From: Nocardia asteroides | GTDB taxonomy: Bacteria > Actinomycetota > Actinomycetes > Mycobacteriales > Mycobacteriaceae | NCBI RefSeq assembly: GCF_021183625.1 | Contig: NZ_CP089214.1 | Span: forward strand, 4,154,001 to 4,218,000 | DNA length: 64,000 nt | Reading direction: 5' to 3' | In this document: positions 8,150 to 17,899 of the stretch, one piece after another | How positions within the stretch are numbered: the stretch's first letter is position 1 | Layout of the letters: each line of letters starts with the position of its first letter | Translations under genes and position numbers: made by a program | Notes under the pieces: generated by a model | What the model was told of the DNA's origin: nothing | Seen by the model: the letters and a program-made list of their open reading frames with translations, nothing else | Databases searched by the model: none

Positions 8150-9361
8150 ATGACCACTGAGGCCTACATTTACGAGGCCATCCGCACCCCGCGCGGCCGT
8201 AACAAGAAGGGCACGCTGACCTCGGTCAAGCCGGTTGACCTGACCGTCGGTCTGGTCCAGGAGCTGCGCAACCGCTTCCCCAACCTCGACGAGGACCGGA
8301 TCTCGGACCTCATCCTCGGTGTCGTCTCCCCGGTGGGTGACCAGGGCGGCGATATCGCCCGCACCGTCGTGCTCAGCGCCAAGCTGCCCGACACCGTCGG
8401 CGGCGTGCAGATCAACCGCTTCTGCGCCTCCGGCCTGGAGGCCGTCAACATGGCGGCGCAGAAGGTGCGCTCCGGCTTCGACGACCTGGTGCTGGCCGGC
8501 GGCGTCGAGTCGATGTCCCGCGTGCCGATGGGTTCGGACGGCGGCGCCTGGGCGCTCGACCCGGCCACCAACTACGACAACTACTTCGTCCCGCAGGGCG
8601 TCTCCGCCGACCTGATCGCCAGCATCGAGGGCTTCAGCCGCGATGACGTCGACGCCTACGCGGTGCGCTCGCAGGACCTGGCCGCCAAGGCCACCACCGG
8701 CGGCTACTTCGCCAAGTCCATCGTGCCGGTGAAGGACATCAACGGCCTGATCGTGCTGGACCGGGACGAGCACATGCGCCCGGGCACCACCGTCGAGGAC
8801 CTGGCCAAGCTGAACCCCTCCTTCTCGGTGGTCGGCGAGATGGGCGGCTTCGACGCGGTGGCGCTGCAGAAGTACCACTTCGTGGAGAAGATCAACCACG
8901 TGCACCACGGCGGCAACAGCTCGGGCATCGTCGACGGCTCCGCGCTGGTCCTGGTCGGCAGCGAGGAGGCGGGCAAGGCCTCCGGGCTCACCCCGCGTGC
9001 GCGCGTCGTCGCCACCGCCACCTCCGGTGCGGACGGCACCATCATGCTGACCGGCCCCACCCCGGCCGCGCACAAGGTGCTGGCCAAGGCCGGGCTGACG
9101 CTGGACGACATCGACCTGGTCGAGATCAACGAGGCGTTCGCCTCCGTGGTGCTCAAGTTCCAGAAGGACCTGAACATCCCGGACGAGAAGCTGAACGTCA
9201 ACGGCGGCGCCATCGCGATGGGCCACCCGCTCGGCGCCACCGGCGCCATGATCACCGGCACCATGGTCGACGAGCTGGAGCGCCGCAACGCGCGCTACGC
9301 GCTGGTCACCCTGTGCATCGGCGGCGGCATGGGCGTCGCGACCATCATCGAGCGGGTCTGA
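8150..9361 (+). CDS. fadA: Acetyl-CoA C-acyltransferase (3-ketoacyl-CoA thiolase), FadA
   Basis: Beta subunit of the fatty-acid trifunctional enzyme; it cleaves 3-ketoacyl-CoA with CoA in the last step of beta-oxidation. The protein has 403 residues, the same length as M. tuberculosis FadA (Rv0859). The nucleophile Cys92 lies in NRFCASG, His359 in GHPLGATG, and the second catalytic Cys389 in CIGGGMG. The ATG at 8150 follows AGGAAGGA at 8132-8139. The frame is open further upstream but the sequence there does not look like thiolase. fadB follows after 36 bp with its own Shine-Dalgarno, so the two form an operon like Rv0859-Rv0860. Confidence 0.95.
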   Translation: MTTEAYIYEAIRTPRGRNKKGTLTSVKPVDLTVGLVQELRNRFPNLDEDRISDLILGVVSPVGDQGGDIARTVVLSAKLPDTVGGVQINRFCASGLEAVNMAAQKVRSGFDDLVLAGGVESMSRVPMGSDGGAWALDPATNYDNYFVPQGVSADLIASIEGFSRDDVDAYAVRSQDLAAKATTGGYFAKSIVPVKDINGLIVLDRDEHMRPGTTVEDLAKLNPSFSVVGEMGGFDAVALQKYHFVEKINHVHHGGNSSGIVDGSALVLVGSEEAGKASGLTPRARVVATATSGADGTIMLTGPTPAAHKVLAKAGLTLDDIDLVEINEAFASVVLKFQKDLNIPDEKLNVNGGAIAMGHPLGATGAMITGTMVDELERRNARYALVTLCIGGGMGVATIIERV

Positions 9362-9397
9362 CCCCAACCGGCAGCCGGAAATAGGAGACACAGAGCT

Positions 9398-11548
9398 GTG
9401 AGCGAAGCCAACATGATCGGTTGGGAACGGGATTCGGACGGCATCGTCGTACTGACGATGGACGACCCGAACCAGGGCGCCAACACGATGAACGAGCTGT
9501 ACAAGAAGTCGATGACGGCCACCGTCGATCGGCTGGTCGCGGAGAAGGACGACATCACCGGTGTCGTGCTGACCTCGGCGAAGAAGACGTTCTTCGCCGG
9601 CGGCGACCTGAAGAACATGATGCACGTCGGCCCGGACGACGCGCAGGCGCTCTTCGACGAGCTGGCCGAGATCAAGGGCGCCCTGCGCAAGCTGGAGACG
9701 CTCGGCAAGCCGGTCGTGGCCGCCATCAACGGCGCCGCGCTCGGCGGCGGCCTGGAGATCGCGCTCGCCACCCACCACCGGATCGCGGCCGACGTGCCCG
9801 GCTCGCAGATCGGGCTGCCCGAGGCGACGCTCGGCCTGCTGCCCGCGGGTGGCGGCATCATCCGCACCGTGCGCAAGCTCGGCCTGCAGGTCGCGCTCAT
9901 GCAGGTGCTGCTGCAGGGCCAGCGCAACAAGCCGGCCAAGGCCAAGGAGATCGGCCTGGTCGACGAGCTGGTCGGCTCGGTCGACGAGCTGGTCCCGGCC
10001 GCGAAGGCGTGGATCAAGGCCAACCCCGAGGGCGGCGTGCAGCCCTGGGACGTCAAGGGCTACAAGATCCCCGGCGGCACCCCGGCCTCGCCCGCCTTCG
10101 CGGCCAACCTGCCCGCCTTCCCGGCGAACCTGCGCAAGCAGCTCAAGGGCGCCAACATGCCCGCCCCGCGCGCCATCCTCTCGGCCGCGGTCGAGGGCTC
10201 GCAGGTCGGCTTCGACGACGCCTCGCTGATCGAGTCGCGCTACTTCGTGCACCTGCTCACCGGGCCGGTCGCGAAGAACATGATCCAGGCGTTCTTCTTC
10301 GACCTGCAGACCATCAACAACGGTGGTTCGCGGCCGAAGGACGTGCCGAAGCGCGAGATCACCAAGGTCGGCGTGCTCGGCGCGGGCATGATGGGCGCGG
10401 GCATCGCGTACGTCTCCGCCAAGGCCGGGTTCGAGGTCGTGCTCAAGGACGTCACCATCGAGGCGGCCGAGCGCGGCAAGAACTACTCCGAGAAGATCGA
10501 GGCCAAGGCGCTCTCCCGGGGCCGCACCACCGAGGAGAAGTCCAAGGCGCTGCTGGCCCGGATCACGCCCACCGCCGATCCGGCCGACTTCGCGGGCGTC
10601 GACTTCGTGGTCGAGGCGGTCTTCGAGAACACCGAGCTCAAGCACAAGGTGTTCCAGGAGATCGAGGACATCGTCGCCCCCGACGCGCTGCTCGGCTCGA
10701 ACACCTCCACCCTGCCGATCACCGGTCTCGCGAACGGTGTGAAGCGGCAGGAGGACTTCATCGGGATCCACTTCTTCTCGCCCGTCGACAAGATGCCGCT
10801 GGTCGAGATCATCCGCGGTGAGAAGACCTCGGACGAGGCGCTGGCCAGGGTGTTCGACTACACCCTCGCGATCAAGAAGACCCCGATCGTGGTCAACGAC
10901 AGCCGCGGCTTCTTCACCTCGCGGGTGATCGGCACCTTCGTCAACGAGGCGATCGCCATGCTCACGGAGGGCATCGAGCCCGCCACCATCGAGCAGGCGG
11001 GGCTGCACGCGGGCTACCCGGCCGCGCCGCTGCAGCTGACCGACGAGCTGAACATGAAGCTCATGCAGAAGATCGCCAGGGAGACCCAGGAGGCGGCCGA
11101 GCGGGGCGACATCACCCTCGGCGCCGAGCGGCACCCGGCGCTCGACGTCATCGACTTCATGGTCGAGCAGGGCCGCCCGGGCCGGCTGGAGAAGGCCGGC
11201 TTCTTCGAGTACGACGAGGACGGCAAGCGCCTGCACATCTGGCAGGGCATCCGGGATCACTACAAGACCAGCACCGAGCTGCAGGTCCCGTTCCAGGATC
11301 TGATCGACCGGATGCTGTTCGCCGAGGCCATCGAGACCCAGAAGTGCTTCGACGAAGGGGTGCTCACCTCGACCGCCGACGCCAATATCGGCTCGATCTT
11401 CGGTATCGGCTTCCCGGCCTGGACCGGTGGCGTGCACCAGTTCATCGTCGGCTACCCGGGTGGGCAGGAGGCCTTCGTGGCCCGTGCCGACTACCTGGCC
11501 GAGAAGTACGGCCGGCGCTTCGAGGTTCCGGCCTCGCTGCGCAAGTAG
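9398..11548 (+). CDS. fadB: 3-hydroxyacyl-CoA dehydrogenase / enoyl-CoA hydratase, FadB
   Basis: Alpha subunit of the trifunctional enzyme, 716 residues. The N-terminal crotonase domain (about 1-300) has the oxyanion-hole sequence FAGGDLKNM and the acidic pair region GLPEATLGLLPAGGG. The NAD-binding domain starts at about 324 with GVLGAGMMGAGIAYVSA. The dehydrogenase catalytic His is in IHFFSPVDKMPLVEII, and the C-terminal 3HCDH domains run to the end. It hydrates enoyl-CoA and oxidises the product to the ketoacyl-CoA that FadA cleaves. The GTG start follows AGGAG at 9383-9387. A strong hairpin terminator lies directly downstream. Confidence 0.95.
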   Translation: MSEANMIGWERDSDGIVVLTMDDPNQGANTMNELYKKSMTATVDRLVAEKDDITGVVLTSAKKTFFAGGDLKNMMHVGPDDAQALFDELAEIKGALRKLETLGKPVVAAINGAALGGGLEIALATHHRIAADVPGSQIGLPEATLGLLPAGGGIIRTVRKLGLQVALMQVLLQGQRNKPAKAKEIGLVDELVGSVDELVPAAKAWIKANPEGGVQPWDVKGYKIPGGTPASPAFAANLPAFPANLRKQLKGANMPAPRAILSAAVEGSQVGFDDASLIESRYFVHLLTGPVAKNMIQAFFFDLQTINNGGSRPKDVPKREITKVGVLGAGMMGAGIAYVSAKAGFEVVLKDVTIEAAERGKNYSEKIEAKALSRGRTTEEKSKALLARITPTADPADFAGVDFVVEAVFENTELKHKVFQEIEDIVAPDALLGSNTSTLPITGLANGVKRQEDFIGIHFFSPVDKMPLVEIIRGEKTSDEALARVFDYTLAIKKTPIVVNDSRGFFTSRVIGTFVNEAIAMLTEGIEPATIEQAGLHAGYPAAPLQLTDELNMKLMQKIARETQEAAERGDITLGAERHPALDVIDFMVEQGRPGRLEKAGFFEYDEDGKRLHIWQGIRDHYKTSTELQVPFQDLIDRMLFAEAIETQKCFDEGVLTSTADANIGSIFGIGFPAWTGGVHQFIVGYPGGQEAFVARADYLAEKYGRRFEVPASLRK

Positions 11549-11559
11549 CAGGCAAGCCC

Positions 11560-11602
11560 GACGGGCCCGTCACCGCATCGCGGTGGCGGGCCCGTCGCTT
11601 TT
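11560..11602 (+). terminator. Rho-independent terminator of fadAB
   Basis: The 17-base arms at 11560-11576 and 11580-11596 are perfect complements around a 3-base loop and are followed by GCTTTT. It begins 12 bases after the fadB stop. This is the clearest intrinsic terminator of a protein operon in the window. Confidence 0.9.
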
Positions 11603-11688
11603 CCCGCTGCACGGATCCGGGAAGCGCGCACCGTGTTTCGCTGTGGTGAACGGCACGGCGTTCGGTGACCGTACGGTTTGTGGTGTTC

Positions 11689-11718
11689 TTCACTCCTACT
11701 CGTGAGTTCGGCTATTTT
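11689..11718 (+). promoter_or_regulatory. Promoter of the phytase-esterase-like gene
   Basis: TTCACT (11689-11694) and TATTTT (11713-11718) are 18 bp apart. The -10 ends 6 nt before the GTG at 11725 and no Shine-Dalgarno sequence is present, so the transcript is probably leaderless. Confidence 0.5.
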
Positions 11719-11724
11719 TATCGC

Positions 11725-12813
11725 GTGTTAGTCGGGCGGACGGGTCGGGCCGTTGCAGGTGTATTGGCAGGTGCGGCACTCGTGCTGCCGGGGGGAGCGC
11801 CGATGGCGGGGGCCGCGCCGCCCCCGGTCCGGCTCCTCGGTGAACAGGTGCTTCCCTTCGGGCTGGAGTTCGACGGGACGGCGGTGGGCGGACTCTCCGG
11901 GATCGATTTCGCCGCGCGCACCGGCGAATACGTCCTGATCAGCGACGATCGCTCGGAACGCGACCCGGCCCGGTTCTACACCGCGCGGTTCGCCGTGGAC
12001 GACAGGGGCATCGGCCCGATCACGCTCACCGGGACGCACCCGCTCCAGGCCCCCGATGGCGGTGAATACAGCGCGCTCTCGGTGGATCCCGAGGAGATCC
12101 GGGTGGATCCGCGCACCGGTGACTTCGTCTGGACCCAGGAGGGCGAGCGGTTCGAAGACCTGCTCATCGACCCGGCGACCCGGATCGCGCACCCGGACGG
12201 CGGCTACGCGGGCGAGCTCCCGATCGCGGGCAACACCGCCATGCGGGTGAATGCGGGCCCGCGCCGCAATGCCGGCCTCGAGGGCGCCACCTTCGCCGCC
12301 GACGGCATGCTCTTCGTGACCGCGCTGGAGGGGCCGCTGCTGCAGGACGGTCCCGAGCCGAGCGCCGCCGCGGGCGCGTCGGTCCGGCTCACCGTGCAGG
12401 CGCGCTCGGGGCCGGTGCTCGCGCAGTACGCCTACCCGGTGGAGCCGATCTTCGCGCCCGGCGACGGCAACAACGGCGTCTCGAGCATCCTCGCCGAGAA
12501 CCCGCTCGACCCCACCAAGCTGCTGGTGCTGGAGCGGGGCTACGTGCCGGGGCAGGGCAACCGGATCCGGATCTTCCGCGCCGACATCGCGGGCGCGGGC
12601 ACCGTGCTGGACAAGCCGATCGGCGGCGCCAAACCGGTCGGCAAGCAACTGGTGGCCGATCTCACCCAGCTCGGCCTCGGCCACGTGGACAATATCGAGG
12701 GGATGACCTGGGGGCCGCGGCTCGCCACCGGTGAGCGCACGCTGATCCTCGTGAGCGACAACAACTTCGACGACAAGCAGAAGACGCAGGTGATCGCGCT
12801 GGCGCTGCGCTGA
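11725..12813 (+). CDS. Secreted esterase-like/phytase-like protein
   Basis: A 362-residue protein with a signal peptide (GRTGRAVAGVLAGAALVLPGG, cleavage after AGAA near residue 31). The mature part has the pattern of the esterase-like phytase family (PF13449). It shows a GLSGIDF strand near the start, repeated beta-propeller-like strands (EYVLISDDRS, NAGLEGATFAADGMLFVTALE), and a C-terminal HVDNIEGMTWGPRL followed by LILVSDNNF. The family often hydrolyses phosphoesters outside the cell, but the substrate is unknown here. The GTG at 11725 was chosen over the upstream frame start at 11665 because it opens the signal peptide and matches the -10 spacing. It is monocistronic. Confidence 0.75.
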   Translation: MLVGRTGRAVAGVLAGAALVLPGGAPMAGAAPPPVRLLGEQVLPFGLEFDGTAVGGLSGIDFAARTGEYVLISDDRSERDPARFYTARFAVDDRGIGPITLTGTHPLQAPDGGEYSALSVDPEEIRVDPRTGDFVWTQEGERFEDLLIDPATRIAHPDGGYAGELPIAGNTAMRVNAGPRRNAGLEGATFAADGMLFVTALEGPLLQDGPEPSAAAGASVRLTVQARSGPVLAQYAYPVEPIFAPGDGNNGVSSILAENPLDPTKLLVLERGYVPGQGNRIRIFRADIAGAGTVLDKPIGGAKPVGKQLVADLTQLGLGHVDNIEGMTWGPRLATGERTLILVSDNNFDDKQKTQVIALALR

Positions 12814-12930
12814 TCGGAACCTCCGATCGGTCGTACGCCGCCGCGCCGGGCGGAAGCGCACCGGACCGGCATTCGGCGCGCTACTTTGGAAGGTGTGCGC
12901 CACGCCGTCGAGTGAGGTCGAGGTGGTCCG

Positions 12931-15900
12931 GTGAACCTACCCTCGCCGGAACGGGCGGCCCCCGACCGGGGACCGGCCGGATCCGAGACCAGCAGGCACC
13001 TGCCCGACCCGGGCCCGGCCGACGAGCTGGAGGAGATCGTCGCCGAGCTGGCCGGGATGGGGCTCGCCGAGGCGGCGACCATCGGCCGCGGCGGCTTCGG
13101 CGTCGTCTTCCGCTGCGTGCAGGCCGCGCTCGGCCGGGTGGTCGCGGTGAAGGTGCTCTCCTCGGATCTGGATGCCGAGAGCCGGGCCCGCTTCCTGCGC
13201 GAGGAGCAGGCCATGGGCAGGCTCTCCGGGCACCCCAACATCCTGGACATCCTGCAGGTCGACGTCACCCCGAGCGGGCTGCCGATCATCGTCATGCCGT
13301 TCTGCGTGCGCGGCTCGCTGGACGACACGCTGCGCGAGCAGGGGCCGCTCGGCTGGGCCGACACGCTGCGCGCCGGCGTCCGGCTGTCCGGCGCGATCGA
13401 GAGCGCGCACCGGGCCGGCATCCTGCACCGGGACGTGAAACCGGCGAACGTGCTGCTCAGTGCCTACGGCGAACCGCAGCTCACGGATTTCGGCATCGCC
13501 CGCATCCCGGGCGGATTCCGGACCTCGGGCAATCTCATCACCGGCTCGCCCGCCTACACCGCGCCGGAAGTGCTCGGCGGCCAGGAGCCGAGCGTGCGCT
13601 CCGACATCTACGGCCTCGGCGCCACGCTCTTCGCGGTGCTCACCGGGCACGCCGCCTTCGAAAGGCAGGCGGGGGAGAAGGTGGTGGCCCAATTCCTGCG
13701 GATCACCACCCAGCCCGTGCCCGACCTGCGCCAGCACGCCATCCCCGACGATGTCGCCGGCGTGATCGAGCGGGCCATGGCCCCCGACCCCGACGACCGC
13801 CCACACAGCGCCTACGCCTTCGGTGAGCTGCTGCGCGCGGTGCAGCGGGCGCACGGCAGGCCGCCGGACGAGATGGCGCTGCCGCTGGTCGCCGACGCCG
13901 GGTTCGGCGGGGCGGACGGCGGGGTCGGCAGCACCGGCGCGGACTCCGGCCCCGAGCCGACCCGGCGCGGTGCCCCCGGATGGGAGGGGAGGGAGCGCAG
14001 CACCGTCCCGCCCACCCCGGCCACCAAGTTCCGGCCGCCGACCCCGCTGCGCGCGCCGGTGCGCCGCGACGCGCTGCTGCACATCCTGCGCGCGGGCGGG
14101 CTGCGCAGGCTGGCGCTGATCCACGCCCCCGCCGGGTACGGCAAGAGCACGCTGGCCGCGCAGTGGCGGGCGGAGCTGCAGGAGCGCGGGATCGCCGCCG
14201 CGTGGATCGGGATCGACGCCGACGACGACGCCGCGAGCTGGTTCCTCGCGCACATGGTCGAGGCGATCCGGCGGGTGCGCCCCGATATCGGGCTCGGCCT
14301 CGGGCAGGTGCTGGAGGAGCGGCCCGCGGACGGCATCGGCTACGTCGTCGCCACCCTGATCGACGAGCTGCACTCCTCGGGCGAGCCGGTGGTCGTGCTG
14401 ATCGACGACTGGCACCGGATCACCGACGAGGGCGCCCGCGGCGTGCTGGACACCCTGCTCGGCAACGGCTGCCACCACCTGCGCTTCGTCATCGCGACCA
14501 GGGATCTCGGCGCGCTGCCGCTGAGCAGGCTCCGGGTCGACGACGAACTGGTCGAGATCGACGCCGCGCGGCTGCGCTTCGGCCCCGACGAGACCGGCGC
14601 GGTGCTCGCGCACGGCGAGCCGCCGACCCTGAGCGACGCCCAGGTCGAGGCGATCGCCGCGGCCACCGACGGCTGGCCCGCCGCGGTCGCGCTGGCCGCG
14701 CTCTCGCTGCGCAACGGCGCCGATCCGGAGCGGCTGGTGCAGAGCCCCGGCGCACACGGCATCGGCGAGTACCTCACCGAGAACGTGCTCGACGCCCTCG
14801 AGCCGCGGCTGCTCGACTTCCTGATGGACGTCTCGGTGACCGAGCGGGTCAGCGGCGCGCTGGCCACCGCGCTGACCGGCGACCAGGAGGCCGAGCTGCT
14901 GCTCGCCGACGCCGAGTCCAGGGAGCTCTTCGTCACCCGCAGCAACCGCGACCCGAGCTGGTTCCGGATCCAGCCGCTCTTCGCCGAGTACCTGCGCGCC
15001 CGGCTGGACCGGGTGCGGCCCGGCCGCTCCCGCGCGCTGCACCGCAAGGCATCCCGCTGGTTCGCCGAGCATCAGCAGCTGCGCAAGTCGGTGGACCACG
15101 CGCTCGCCGCGGCCGACCTCACCATGGCGCTCGACCTGCTCGAGGGCGGCGGCATGGACCTGATCGACGGGTCGAGGCTGGCGACGCTGCTCGGCACCGT
15201 CTCCAAGCTGCCGATGCAGCAGGTGGCGTCGCGCTCCAAGCTGCTCATGGCGGTGGCGCGGGCCAATGTGAACCTGCAGCAGTCCGGCGCGGCGCGGAGC
15301 ACGCTCGGGAAGCTCTCGAACCTGCTGGCGCGCGGGTCGTCGGACGATGCCGAGGTGGTCGCCCAGCGCTGCGAGGCCGCGGTGCTCGCCGCCGCGGACG
15401 ACGTCGCGCGGGACCGCACCGACGGCGTGCTCGATCAGGTGGCCGACTGCCTGGACCGGGCCGCCGAGCTGCCCGCCTGGACCGTCTCCACCGCCGCCAA
15501 CCTGGCGGGCTTCGTGCACTGGGCGGAGTTCGACTTCGCCGAGGCGGCGCGGGTGCAGCACCTGGCCGCCGAGTACCACGCCGGGTCGAAGGATCCGCTC
15601 GGCGCGGTCTTCGGGCTGTGCGGGGAGGGGGCGGCCGCCTACGAACTGCTCGATGTCGGCGTCGCGGACGACCGGTACCGGCGGGCCTACGAGCTGGCGC
15701 TGGACAAGTCGGGGCCGCGCTCGCACGCGGCCAGGCTGGCGGCGGCGATGCTCGGCGAGCTGCGGTACCGGCAGGGGGATCTGGAGGCGGCGGCCGAGCT
15801 GCTCGACGAGAGCCATCGGCTCGCCACCCGGATCGGGCCGGTGGAGTTCCTGGTCCCCGCCTACGTGATCGGGGCGCGGGTGAAGGCGCTGCGCGGCGAT

Positions 15901-16404
15901 CCGGCCGCCGCGATCGCCCGGCTGGACGAGGGGGCCCGGCTGGCCGAAACCAACGACCTGGCCCGGCTCGCCGCGCACGTGCGGGCCGAGCGGCTGCGGC
16001 TCGGGTTCGCGGTGCCGGAGCCGATGGAGCCGGACGGGGCGACCTACGGGGCCGGGCGGCGGCGCGGGGCGGCGGCGTTGATCGCCGAGGCGGAGGAGGT
16101 CGCGGCGGTGCGCACCCTGTTGGCGCAGCATGCTGCGGGGGGCGAGGGTGAGCCGGCGGATCGGGCGGTGCGGCGGGCGCGGGCGTTGCGCAGCCGGACC
16201 GTGGAGCAGGCGCGGCCGCGGGCCGAGCTCGACACCACGCTGCTGCTCGCGGAGTGCCTCGCCGCCGCGGGGTGGGTCGGGGAGGCGGCGCATCTCGTGC
16301 GGCCCGTCGCCGCCACCTGCGCGGAGATCGGGTGGCCGCGGCCGCTGCTCGACACCGGGCCGGGGATCACGGCGATCCTCCGAGTGCTCGGAGCGGAAGA
16401 GTAA
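12931..16404 (+). CDS. PknK-like Ser/Thr protein kinase fused to a MalT-type STAND ATPase
   Basis: A 1157-residue protein. The kinase domain covers about 40-330, with glycine loop IGRGGFG at 51-57, the VAVK lysine at 74, catalytic HRDVKPANVLL near 166, DFGIARI near 185 and YTAPEV. A proline-rich joint leads to a P-loop HAPAGYGKST near 398 and a STAND-type NTPase (VVVLIDDWHRI, then TDGWPAAVALAALSL). Helical TPR-like repeats run to the C-terminus. M. tuberculosis PknK (about 1110 residues) has the same plan. No C-terminal LuxR helix-turn-helix is visible, so it should signal by phosphorylation rather than bind DNA directly. The GTG start follows a purine-rich GAGGTCGAGGTGG. The neighbours are unrelated to it. 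Confidence 0.85.
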   Translation: MNLPSPERAAPDRGPAGSETSRHLPDPGPADELEEIVAELAGMGLAEAATIGRGGFGVVFRCVQAALGRVVAVKVLSSDLDAESRARFLREEQAMGRLSGHPNILDILQVDVTPSGLPIIVMPFCVRGSLDDTLREQGPLGWADTLRAGVRLSGAIESAHRAGILHRDVKPANVLLSAYGEPQLTDFGIARIPGGFRTSGNLITGSPAYTAPEVLGGQEPSVRSDIYGLGATLFAVLTGHAAFERQAGEKVVAQFLRITTQPVPDLRQHAIPDDVAGVIERAMAPDPDDRPHSAYAFGELLRAVQRAHGRPPDEMALPLVADAGFGGADGGVGSTGADSGPEPTRRGAPGWEGRERSTVPPTPATKFRPPTPLRAPVRRDALLHILRAGGLRRLALIHAPAGYGKSTLAAQWRAELQERGIAAAWIGIDADDDAASWFLAHMVEAIRRVRPDIGLGLGQVLEERPADGIGYVVATLIDELHSSGEPVVVLIDDWHRITDEGARGVLDTLLGNGCHHLRFVIATRDLGALPLSRLRVDDELVEIDAARLRFGPDETGAVLAHGEPPTLSDAQVEAIAAATDGWPAAVALAALSLRNGADPERLVQSPGAHGIGEYLTENVLDALEPRLLDFLMDVSVTERVSGALATALTGDQEAELLLADAESRELFVTRSNRDPSWFRIQPLFAEYLRARLDRVRPGRSRALHRKASRWFAEHQQLRKSVDHALAAADLTMALDLLEGGGMDLIDGSRLATLLGTVSKLPMQQVASRSKLLMAVARANVNLQQSGAARSTLGKLSNLLARGSSDDAEVVAQRCEAAVLAAADDVARDRTDGVLDQVADCLDRAAELPAWTVSTAANLAGFVHWAEFDFAEAARVQHLAAEYHAGSKDPLGAVFGLCGEGAAAYELLDVGVADDRYRRAYELALDKSGPRSHAARLAAAMLGELRYRQGDLEAAAELLDESHRLATRIGPVEFLVPAYVIGARVKALRGDPAAAIARLDEGARLAETNDLARLAAHVRAERLRLGFAVPEPMEPDGATYGAGRRRGAAALIAEAEEVAAVRTLLAQHAAGGEGEPADRAVRRARALRSRTVEQARPRAELDTTLLLAECLAAAGWVGEAAHLVRPVAATCAEIGWPRPLLDTGPGITAILRVLGAEE

Positions 16405-16518
16405 GAAGTATTTCCACCCCTACGGGGTAGAGCCCCTTCGGCTGCCGCCGGAGCGAGAAGCCCTCCGGCTGGCGAGGGCGGGCCACACTTCCCGGAGGAC
16501 CAGGCCCCGGGGCGTTGT

Positions 16519-16550
16519 CCCACCCCGGGGTCGCCCACCCCCGGGGTGGG
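16519..16550. terminator. Bidirectional hairpin between kinase and cyclopropane synthase genes
   Basis: CCCACCCCGGGG (16519-16530) and CCCCGGGGTGGG (16539-16550) form a perfect 12-bp stem in the 178-bp gap between two convergent genes. It lacks a T-run. A terminator role is inferred from the convergent context. Confidence 0.6.
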
Positions 16551-16582
16551 CAAGAATCCGCCCAGCCCGGAGGGTGCGGGAA

Positions 16583-17899
16583 CTACGGGGTCCACCAGGG
16601 GCGGAGGGGAACGTTCCAGAGACCGTCGGGGCCGAGTTTGACCCCGAGCACCTGGTGCAGCTGCACCACATTGCGCTGGAACCCGAGCCGGCTCCCGGCC
16701 ATGTACAACCCCCAGACCTTGGCGGTCCCCTCCCCGGCCTCGGCGACGCAGGCATCCCAGTTCTCGACCAGGTTGTCGCACCACTCGGCCAGCGTCAGCG
16801 CGTAGTGCTCGCGCAGGTTCTCCTCGTGCAGCACCTCGAGCCCGACGTTCTGGATGTCGCTGATGATCCGCCCGGAGCCGATCAGCTCGCCGTCCGGGAA
16901 CACGTAGCGGTCGATGAAATCGCCCGCCTTGGTGGTCCTGGTGTTGTCGTGCCTGGTGATGCAGTGGTTCAGGAAGAGCCCGCCCTCGCGCAGCTTGCCC
17001 TGGATGAAGCGGAAGTAGCTCGGGTAGTTGTGCACCCCGATGTGCTCGGTGAGCCCGATCGAGGAGACGGCGTCGAACCCGGACTCCGGAATGTCGCGGT
17101 AGTCGCTGTGCCGCACCTCGGCGAGCTCCGAGAGCCCCTCGTCGGCGATCTTCTGCCGCGCCCACGCCGCCTGCTCGGCGGAGAGCGTCGCCCCGATCAC
17201 CCGGACTCCCCGCCGGGCGGCGTAGCGCACCATTCCACCCCAGCCGCAGCCGATGTCGAGCAGCCGGTCACCCGCCTGCAGCTTCAGCTTGTCGAAGACC
17301 AGCCGGTACTTGTTCTCCTGCGCCTGCTCCAGCGTCCAGTCCGGCTCGCCGTAGGCGGCGCAGGTGTAGGTCATGGACGGGCCGAGCACGTGCTCGTAGA
17401 ACGCGTTGGAGACGTCGTAGTGGTGGTGGATCGCCTCCGCGTCCCTGGTCTTGGAGTGCCGCAGCCCCTCCAGCGCCACCCGGCGCCAGCGCGGCAGCGT
17501 CTCCTGCGGCGGCGGCGGGACCGGGCGCAGCCGCTCCCAGCCCAGCGAGCGCGCGATGGTGACCAGGGTCAGCGCCGAGGGCCGGTGGAACTTCAGCGAC
17601 TGGATGGCGCGCAGCACCGGGTACGGGTCACCCGGGTGCACGCCGTGCACGATCAGGTCGCCGGCGATGTAGGCCCTGGCCAGGCCGAGGTCGCCGAGCG
17701 CGTTCACCAGGTAGTTGATGCCGCGCGGATTGCGGATCTCCAGGACGAACTCGGAGTCCTCCGGGCCGGTCGCGCTGCCGTCGAACGCGGTGAATCGAAC
17801 CGGCACCGGGCCGTCGATCAGCGTTTCGATGATCTCCGCGATCGTCAATTTCGTTCCGAGTTCGGCCAATACGTCGGATCGGTCTCGGAAAGTTGTCAT
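16583..17899 (-). CDS. Cyclopropane-fatty-acyl-phospholipid synthase family methyltransferase
   Basis: A 438-residue SAM-dependent methyltransferase that would modify unsaturated acyl chains of membrane lipids; it matches the position of Rv3720. The N-terminal lipid-binding region is followed by HHHYDVSNAFYEHVL near 158-172, the SAM motif LLDIGCGWGG at 213-222, and the C-terminal pattern NHCITRHDNT. The start ATG overlaps the stop of the FAD oxidoreductase gene by 4 bases (17896-17899), so the two are translationally coupled, as expected for partners that may reduce or modify the same acyl product. It converges with the kinase gene. Confidence 0.9.
   Translation of the reverse strand: MTTFRDRSDVLAELGTKLTIAEIIETLIDGPVPVRFTAFDGSATGPEDSEFVLEIRNPRGINYLVNALGDLGLARAYIAGDLIVHGVHPGDPYPVLRAIQSLKFHRPSALTLVTIARSLGWERLRPVPPPPQETLPRWRRVALEGLRHSKTRDAEAIHHHYDVSNAFYEHVLGPSMTYTCAAYGEPDWTLEQAQENKYRLVFDKLKLQAGDRLLDIGCGWGGMVRYAARRGVRVIGATLSAEQAAWARQKIADEGLSELAEVRHSDYRDIPESGFDAVSSIGLTEHIGVHNYPSYFRFIQGKLREGGLFLNHCITRHDNTRTTKAGDFIDRYVFPDGELIGSGRIISDIQNVGLEVLHEENLREHYALTLAEWCDNLVENWDACVAEAGEGTAKVWGLYMAGSRLGFQRNVVQLHQVLGVKLGPDGLWNVPLRPWWTP

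Noticed and set aside
8021..11437. Open frame of over 1100 codons on the minus strand across fadA and fadB
   Set aside because: Composition is His/Asp/Val/Arg repeats typical of a mirror frame; fadA and fadB on the plus strand are secure.
12937..16293. Long open frame on the minus strand across the kinase gene
   Set aside because: No recognisable motif, while the plus strand carries full kinase and P-loop motifs.
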